11,188 nt of DNA, taken from an uncultured Balneolaceae bacterium (GTDB taxonomy: Bacteria > Bacteroidota > Rhodothermia > Balneolales > Balneolaceae). Under the pieces are notes generated by a model that worked only from the letters and a program-made list of their open reading frames with translations, did no database searches and was not told where the DNA came from. Below, one piece after another: positions 7,270-11,188 of the stretch. The number at the start of each line of letters is the position of its first letter. Within the stretch, counting starts at the first letter, position 1. Both the position numbers and the translations under genes were made by a program. The stretch is from assembly GCA_938003885.1 (NCBI GenBank), contig CALKWT010000003.1:1-11188 (forward strand), in the 5' to 3' direction.

Positions 7270-7901
7270 AGATTTTTAGATTCCTTCGCACTTTCCTCAT
7301 CAAACATTTTACGAAGATTGATCAGGGCGTATCTCATTCTTCCCAGAGCTGTGTTGATTGAAACATCTGTAATTTCTGCGATCTCCTTGAAAGGCATTTC
7401 ATAGAAGTGGCGCAGCATCACCACCGTTCGTTGCTCTTCGGGAAGATTCCCTATATGTCTCAACAGATCTGATGCAGATTCATCCAACTCCATCTTTTCC
7501 TGCTGGTCAAGAAGGGAGTCGTCAGGCAATCTGTCATAGAAATCGGTCTTCGAATCTTCGTCGTACGAACTCTTAACGTCTACAAACCGTTTTTGTTTTC
7601 TGATATGATCAATTGTTGCATTATGTGCAATTCTCATTACCCAGGCGATCCATTTGCCCTGCTCATTGTAGGTATCGTCCATCTTGGTAATGACCTTGGT
7701 AAAGGTCTCCTGGAAGATATCATTGGCAGTTTCCCGGTTCTGGATCATGCTGAAAATGTAGGAATAGACTTTCGACTGGTGCCTGTTCATCAGTTCCTGG
7801 AATGCAAGCTGATCGTTCTGCTTACGAAACAGATGGACCAATTCTCTGTCCATCATCTCTTCGTAATTTTTCGGTATATGGTCGTTTTTATAGAATCTCA
7901 T
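7266..7901 (-). CDS. ECF-type RNA polymerase sigma-70 factor
   Basis: An alternative sigma factor with region 2 and region 4 only. Region 2 covers about 20-105: RKQNDQLAFQELMNRHQSK, then NDIFQETFTKVI (60-71, core-binding helix) and WIAWVMRIAHNATIDHIRKQ (84-103, -10 recognition). An acidic linker (about 110-140) follows. Region 4 covers about 150-200, LPEEQRTVVMLRHFYEMPFK and then EIAEITDVSINTALGRMRYA, the -35 recognition helix-turn-helix. It has 211 residues from the first ATG (7901). The frame stays open upstream to a TTG at 7949, but that extension (NICYLLCGNHTISRA) looks non-coding and would cover the promoter, so the shorter form is preferred. The gene is co-transcribed with the anti-sigma gene, whose ATG overlaps its stop. 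The regulon is unknown. Confidence 0.93.
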   Translation of the reverse strand: MRFYKNDHIPKNYEEMMDRELVHLFRKQNDQLAFQELMNRHQSKVYSYIFSMIQNRETANDIFQETFTKVITKMDDTYNEQGKWIAWVMRIAHNATIDHIRKQKRFVDVKSSYDEDSKTDFYDRLPDDSLLDQQEKMELDESASDLLRHIGNLPEEQRTVVMLRHFYEMPFKEIAEITDVSINTALGRMRYALINLRKMFDEESAKESKNL

Positions 7902-7911
7902 AGCTCTGGAT

Positions 7912-7941
7912 ATTGTATGATTGCCACATAATAAGTAACAA
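7912..7941 (-). promoter_or_regulatory. candidate promoter of the sigma/anti-sigma operon
   Basis: On the minus strand TTGTTA (7941-7936) and TACAAT (7917-7912) are 18 bases apart and resemble -35 and -10 elements, 10 bases before the ATG at 7901. The leader would be very short. Promoters in Bacteroidota-like bacteria often follow a different consensus, so this is tentative. Confidence 0.3.
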
Positions 7942-7945
7942 ATAT

Positions 7946-8074
7946 TCAAACAGATGCATCATCAGATGAATCTGTCCCTTTCTGGCTTTCCAAACATGAA
8001 TCATGCCAAAAAGGAGATGCATGCCGAAATTTCACCATCTGGAAGTAATGTAGACATTCCCCCCAGTTTATCAT
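7946..8074 (-). CDS. possible 42-residue small protein between uvrC and the sigma gene
   Basis: An ATG at 8074 opens 42 codons ending in TGA at 7946. The protein starts MINWGECLHYFQMVKFRHAS and is rich in His, Trp, Phe and Cys, with an acidic Ser-rich end (TDSSDDASV). A weak AGGTGA motif lies just before the ATG. It fills the gap between uvrC and the sigma gene and would end directly before the candidate sigma promoter; the 26-bp palindrome lies in its last codons. No family is recognised. It may be a chance ORF, as codon use gives no clear support. Confidence 0.2.
   Translation of the reverse strand: MINWGECLHYFQMVKFRHASPFWHDSCLESQKGTDSSDDASV
7950..7975. repeat. 26-bp imperfect palindrome upstream of the sigma promoter
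   Basis: The arms ACAGATGCATC and GATGAATCTGT pair at 10 of 11 positions around an ATCA centre. It sits nine bases upstream of the candidate -35 of the sigma operon. It could be an operator, or an RNA hairpin at the end of the uvrC transcript; the T-run that should follow on the minus strand is broken (TTGAATATTTG), so a terminator is less likely. Confidence 0.45.
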
Positions 8075-8131
8075 ATCACCTGCTCTAACGATTTACGTCT
8101 ATTTACTATTCACGTATGGTTGTGAAAGTAG

Positions 8132-9955
8132 TCATGCACCACCTGTCCACTTTTTTTTACCGAGGAACTCCTGTAATGTTTCAATGTCGGCTTTTTTGAT
8201 GTTGGCCACGGAGCCAAAATGGGTAAGAAGCTGCGCCGCACGCTTTTCTCCGATACCGGGAATAGAGGTGAGTTCCGTCGAAAGGGTTCGCCTGGAGCGT
8301 ACCTGGCGGTGAAATTCCAGAGCAAAGCGGTGAGCCTCATCCCGCACCTGTTGAAGCAGTTTAAGGGCAGGAGATGTTTTTGGAATCATGACCGGATCCT
8401 GTTTTCCGGGCAGATAGACCTCCTCCAGCCGCTCTGCCAGTCCGGCAACTTCGCTCCTTCCGTCATACCCGATGGCTTCCAGAGCTTCAAGTGCTGAATT
8501 CAGCTGCCCTCTCCCCCCATCCACCAGAATAAGATCCGGGGGCTGCAGTTCATTCTGAATCACATGGGTGTACCGCCGGGTGATCACCTCCCGCATAGAA
8601 GCGTAATCGTCTGCCCCCACCACCGTTTTGATATGAAACTTCTTATATGCACCCTTTCGCGGTTTTGAATCTACAAAGGTTACCATAGAGGCGACGGGAT
8701 CACTTCCCTGAATGTTGGAGTTGTCGAAACACTCAATTCTCCGGGGCAGCCGTTCCAGGCGCAGATACTCCTTCAGATCTTTCACTCCCTTTGGAATTCT
8801 CTCCCTTTCCGCTTTCTCTTTTGCAAGCCACCTCTCACTCAGTTTCAACCGTGCGTTGGAGATAGCCATCTCCACAAAGTGTCTCTTTTCCCCGATGACG
8901 GGAACCTTTATCGGCACCTTCAGCCCTCGCATTTCCCACAGATACTGGCTCAGCGGTTCATCATCCTCCATCGCATCACTCAGGTAGACTTCATCGGGGA
9001 TGGTGGACGCCCCCACATCCCGCGAATCGGTGTAGTAATCCTCAACGAACGACTGAATCATGGCAGAGCGTGATACCCCTTCGATATTTCGAAGGAATCT
9101 GTGAAATTTACCGATCAGTTTTCCCTCCCGAATCTTAAAGAGCACACCGCACGCCTCTCCCAGATCGGAATCCACATCGATCGCAAAGAGGTCCCGGTTG
9201 GCCAGAGAGTTGTCGACAATTTTCATCTTCTGATTGTACCTTTGCAGTGCGTGCAGGCTGTCGCGGAGTTTGGCAGCCTCCTCGAATGCAAGGGCATCCG
9301 AGGCGATCGCCATCTCCTCTTTCAGATCGCGCATCAGCCCTTCCGTTTTTCCGGTAAGGAGGCGTTCCACTTTTTCAATCGCTGCGCGATACTCCTCAAG
9401 AGGCCAGTCGCCCGAACAGTTCTGCAGATAATCATCAAAGCAGGAGTGCCATTTGGGAACCCCCCGCGATTTATCGATCGTCTTCGGGGAGACGGCACAG
9501 GTACAGAGACCGAAAGTTTTTCGAATGGTCTCCAGCATCCGCCTCATATGGCCCACGTGATCGTACGGGCCGTAATACTTACTTCCGTCCCGGATCACTG
9601 TCCGGGTAGGATAGACGCGCGGCCGTTGCTCTTTGGTGACGCAGATATAGGGGTAAGATTTATCGTCGCGGTACATGATGTTGTAGCGCGGCTGATTCTC
9701 TTTGATCAGATTGTTCTCCAGAATAAGCGCTTCCGACTCCGAATCGGTCACAATCACTTCCACGTCATGAATCTTCTTGATCATCACAAGGATTCTGCCA
9801 TCATGCGCTGCCGATTCCTGAAAATAGGACCGGACGCGGTTACGAAGCCTTTTTGCCTTGCCTACATAGAGCAAGCTCCCCGATTTATCCCTGAATTGAT
9901 AAACCCCCGGGGAGAAAGGCAGGTTCGCAATTTTTTCTTCCAGAGATAGTGACAT
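8132..9955 (-). CDS. uvrC: excinuclease ABC subunit UvrC (C-terminus apparently frameshifted)
   Basis: The nuclease of nucleotide excision repair: with UvrB it cuts 3' and then 5' of bulky DNA lesions. It has 607 residues as read. Domain order: GIY-YIG nuclease (about 13-92; GVY at 17-19, YVGKAKRLRNRV at 30-41, Glu80); a Cys region (Cys151, 153, 172, 180) where some UvrC proteins carry an Fe-S cluster; a UVR/UvrB-binding motif (about 205-240, ALAFEEAAKLRD); an RNase H-like nuclease (about 400-550; CFDNSNIQGSDP, LILVDGGRGQ, RDEAHRFALEFHR); and a helix-hairpin-helix (about 560-600, LTSIPGIGEKRAAQLLTHFG). The end KKKWTGGA is unlike the family. Removing one A from the A8 run at 8151-8158 gives instead KKSGQVVHDYFHNHT with a stop at 8110, which fits the usual C-terminus. 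The start ATG at 9955 is standard. The gene is divergent from the pseudouridine synthase gene. Confidence 0.96.
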   Translation of the reverse strand: MSLSLEEKIANLPFSPGVYQFRDKSGSLLYVGKAKRLRNRVRSYFQESAAHDGRILVMIKKIHDVEVIVTDSESEALILENNLIKENQPRYNIMYRDDKSYPYICVTKEQRPRVYPTRTVIRDGSKYYGPYDHVGHMRRMLETIRKTFGLCTCAVSPKTIDKSRGVPKWHSCFDDYLQNCSGDWPLEEYRAAIEKVERLLTGKTEGLMRDLKEEMAIASDALAFEEAAKLRDSLHALQRYNQKMKIVDNSLANRDLFAIDVDSDLGEACGVLFKIREGKLIGKFHRFLRNIEGVSRSAMIQSFVEDYYTDSRDVGASTIPDEVYLSDAMEDDEPLSQYLWEMRGLKVPIKVPVIGEKRHFVEMAISNARLKLSERWLAKEKAERERIPKGVKDLKEYLRLERLPRRIECFDNSNIQGSDPVASMVTFVDSKPRKGAYKKFHIKTVVGADDYASMREVITRRYTHVIQNELQPPDLILVDGGRGQLNSALEALEAIGYDGRSEVAGLAERLEEVYLPGKQDPVMIPKTSPALKLLQQVRDEAHRFALEFHRQVRSRRTLSTELTSIPGIGEKRAAQLLTHFGSVANIKKADIETLQEFLGKKKWTGGA

Positions 9956-10009
9956 GAGAATTTCCTACTTTTCTATCTTGCCGAATGCACAATATATCAT
10001 TACAAGATC
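9956..10009. promoter_or_regulatory. divergent promoter region of uvrC and the pseudouridine synthase
   Basis: Only 54 AT-rich bases separate the two divergent starts, so both promoters must lie here or reach into the coding ends. No confident -33/-7 or -35/-10 pair could be assigned, and no SOS (LexA) box was recognised. Confidence 0.4.
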
Positions 10010-10705
10010 GTGAAAATTCAGATGAAATTCACTGGGACCCGCCCCGACATAGAGGTACTATATGAAGACAACCACCTGCTGGCCCTCAATAAACCGGCGG
10101 GCCTGCTCTCCCAGGAAGATTCTAGCGGAGACCCCGATATATTGACCCTCGGGCGGGAGTACCTGCGTCGCGAGTACAACAAAAGCGGAAATGTATTTCT
10201 GGGGCTTTTGCACCGGCTCGATCGCCCGACAGGCGGTGTGATGCTCTTTGCAAAGACCTCTAAAGCAGCCGCAAGGATGAGTGCGCTGATCCGGCAGCGT
10301 GAGATTCAAAAACGCTACCTGGCAGTTGTAGAAGGAACCCCGCCGGGTAACGGGCTCTTCTCTCACTACCTCTGCAAAGTCCGGGAAGCCAACCGGGTAT
10401 CCGTTTGCCATGAGGGAGCTCCGGGAGCGAAAAAAGCGGAGCTCACATTTTTTACCAACGAACAGGAAAAGAACCTCTCCCTGGTGACCATCTCCCTGAT
10501 TACGGGCCGGGCCCATCAGATTCGTGTCCAGTTTTCTCACGAGGGCTATCCCCTGGCAGGAGATTCAAAATATGGCCGCAAGAGTGATCACCCCCTCGCA
10601 CTTTTTGCATACCAGCTACTATTTACCCATCCCGTTACACAGAAGAAGATCACCATCACAGCTCCTCTGCCCGACGGCCGGCCGTGGAATCTTTTTTCAA
10701 GATAA
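10010..10705 (+). CDS. RluA-family 23S rRNA/tRNA pseudouridine synthase
   Basis: Converts specific uridines in structured RNA to pseudouridine. It has 231 residues and a single catalytic domain without the N-terminal S4 domain of RluC and RluD, so it is closer in layout to RluA or TruC. The catalytic motif HRLDRPTGGVMLFAKTSKAA is at 68-87 with nucleophile Asp71; the family usually has T-S-G, here T-G-G. Other conserved parts are the first strand VLYEDNHLLALNKPAGLLSQ (16-35), KRYLAVVEG (about 101-109) and the motif GRAHQIRVQFSHEGYPLAGD (about 165-184). The start is a GTG at 10010; an ATG four codons later (10022) is an alternative, and neither has a Shine-Dalgarno. The target RNA cannot be told from sequence. 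It is divergent from uvrC and is followed 86 bases later by the small anti-sigma-like gene. Confidence 0.93.
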   Translation: MKIQMKFTGTRPDIEVLYEDNHLLALNKPAGLLSQEDSSGDPDILTLGREYLRREYNKSGNVFLGLLHRLDRPTGGVMLFAKTSKAAARMSALIRQREIQKRYLAVVEGTPPGNGLFSHYLCKVREANRVSVCHEGAPGAKKAELTFFTNEQEKNLSLVTISLITGRAHQIRVQFSHEGYPLAGDSKYGRKSDHPLALFAYQLLFTHPVTQKKITITAPLPDGRPWNLFSR

Positions 10706-10717
10706 CCATCTCTATCT

Positions 10718-10795
10718 ATGAATGATTTTGCTGTCCGGGTTGTTAGACTCAGACATCAGCAAGACAGCCCTAAGATCTCGTCAGACCGTCTATGA
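10718..10795 (+). pseudogene. 25-codon ORF overlapping the anti-sigma-like gene; possible sigma-gene remnant
   Basis: An ATG at 10718 opens 25 codons whose TGA overlaps the next gene's ATG by four bases (ATGA). The end, RLRHQQDSPKISSDRL, loosely resembles the C-terminus of the window's sigma factor, LRKMFDEESAKESKNL, sharing LR, D, S, K, S and a final L. The ten bases TCTATGAACA at the junction are identical in both places. It could be a remnant of a lost sigma gene, a coupling leader, or chance. It has no Shine-Dalgarno, and such a short match is weak evidence. Confidence 0.2.
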
Positions 10796-11025
10796 ACAGA
10801 TGCCAAGCAAGGATGCTCATACCCAGCGTTATCGATAACGAAGTGAGCGAAACGGAGAGAGACACTTTTTTACAGTTTATCAGATCCCACCCTGATCTAC
10901 AACAGGAGTATGAGGATGCACTCCGTCTGAAGCGGTATCTGTCCGAAGATTTACCAAAGATTAAAGCCCCCGACAGGCTACGGAAGTCGATCCTGCGGAT
11001 GATTGATGATATGGAGAAGAAATAG
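10792..11025 (+). CDS. small soluble protein resembling an anti-sigma N-terminal domain
   Basis: A 77-residue protein with no signal peptide and no membrane helix. Its layout, IDNEVSETERDTFLQFIRSH then PDLQQEYEDALRLKRYL and a final APDRLRKSILRMIDDMEKK, matches residues about 7-68 of the membrane anti-sigma factor at 6556-7269: the NE and SE pair, a conserved Phe, P/N..L..E...L, then P..L...I. That domain normally grips a sigma factor. The zinc ligands of classical zf-HC2 anti-sigma proteins are absent; the only Cys is at position 4. Possible roles are a free anti-sigma or anti-anti-sigma-like modulator, or the leftover of a longer anti-sigma gene. It has an ATG start, with a possible second start at Met8. 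No sigma gene lies next to it in this window. The assignment rests on by-eye similarity only. Confidence 0.6.
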   Translation: MNRCQARMLIPSVIDNEVSETERDTFLQFIRSHPDLQQEYEDALRLKRYLSEDLPKIKAPDRLRKSILRMIDDMEKK

Positions 11026-11188
11026 CGTGAACAGGAGATAACCGCACCGCACATCCTGCAGGGTTTCCACTCTTTGTGACCGGACAACATCTCAATCGGA
11101 TCACCTCATAGCCAAAATACTCTGCAAACGCTCTTGTATTCTGACCAGCCGCTCCCTGCCCGAAAGAGAACAGGCCCTCCTTATAAAT
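10961..11188 (-). CDS. possible 3' end of a gene entering from the right edge
   Basis: On the minus strand a frame is open from the window edge to a TAA at 10961 (75 codons). The first ~32 residues (EGLFSFGQGAAGQNTRAF followed by AEYFGYEVIRL) look protein-like, with G-rich first codon positions. The remainder (after about 11093) looks like non-coding translation and runs antisense into the small plus-strand gene. The true stop may have been lost to an indel, or the whole frame may be chance. No family is recognised. The plus strand of 11026-11188 shows no start codon with a usable frame. Confidence 0.2.
   Translation of the reverse strand: MYKEGLFSFGQGAAGQNTRAFAEYFGYEVIRLRCCPVTKSGNPAGCAVRLSPVHAISSPYHQSSAGSTSVACRGL

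Noticed and set aside
7902..7949. N-terminal extension of the sigma factor from a TTG at 7949
   Set aside because: The extra 16 residues do not resemble a sigma N-terminus and would cover the candidate promoter; the ATG at 7901 is preferred.
8001..8051. Tiny plus-strand ORF (MPKRRCMPKFHHLEVM) with an AAGGAG motif nearby
   Set aside because: It has only 16 codons, the AAGGAG motif lies inside the frame instead of before its ATG, and it is antisense to the equally uncertain 42-residue ORF.
8103..8132. TTCAC...GTGAA inverted repeat just after the uvrC stop as a terminator
   Set aside because: The stem is only five pairs and no T-run follows in the uvrC direction. If the frameshift correction is right, part of it is coding.
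9101..9949. 282-codon plus-strand ORF opposite uvrC
   Set aside because: It is fully antisense to conserved UvrC domains, with no family signature.
10770..11090. 106-codon minus-strand ORF with a CRMCG segment that looks like a zinc ribbon
   Set aside because: It overlaps the anti-sigma-like gene in antisense over its whole length, and the rest is Ser/Arg-rich shadow sequence; the CxxC is isolated.

Overview
The window looks like a chromosomal segment of a bacterium of the Bacteroidota/Rhodothermota (Balneolia-like) group. The clues are a parA-parB pair followed directly by a DUF5683 gene, which is a Bacteroidota-type arrangement, the near absence of Shine-Dalgarno sequences before the starts, and the overall protein flavour. 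The lineage is an inference; no rRNA gene or other strong marker is present. There is no insertion sequence, phage gene, CRISPR array or tRNA. Most genes are core housekeeping genes, packed mainly on the minus strand.

Layout from left to right: (1) a transketolase gene (minus) that runs off the left edge and lacks only its last residues; (2) a secreted TPR protein (minus) with a clear intrinsic terminator; (3) a compact minus-strand cluster of parA, parB, a DUF5683 membrane protein and a LOG-family nucleotide hydrolase, with a DnaA-box-like pair and a 12-bp palindrome in the gap before parA; (4) an ECF-type sigma factor and its overlapping membrane anti-sigma gene (minus); (5) uvrC (minus), whose 3' end appears frameshifted in an 8-A run; (6) divergently, an RluA-family pseudouridine synthase (plus); (7) a 77-residue protein (plus) resembling the cytoplasmic domain of the anti-sigma factor; (8) about 160 bases at the right edge holding at most the tail of a minus-strand gene.

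How the genes work together: ParA and ParB form the chromosome segregation ATPase and CTPase/parS-binding pair, and DUF5683 and LOG are probably co-transcribed with them. The sigma and anti-sigma genes are translationally coupled and form an envelope-sensing switch whose regulon cannot be read from this window. UvrC and the pseudouridine synthase are independent housekeeping genes sharing a 54-bp divergent promoter region.

The points most worth a second look are the apparent uvrC C-terminal frameshift, the stand-alone anti-sigma-like domain with a sigma-tail-like ORF in front of it, and the operator-like palindromes upstream of the sigma gene and of parA. No clearly new multi-gene system is visible.
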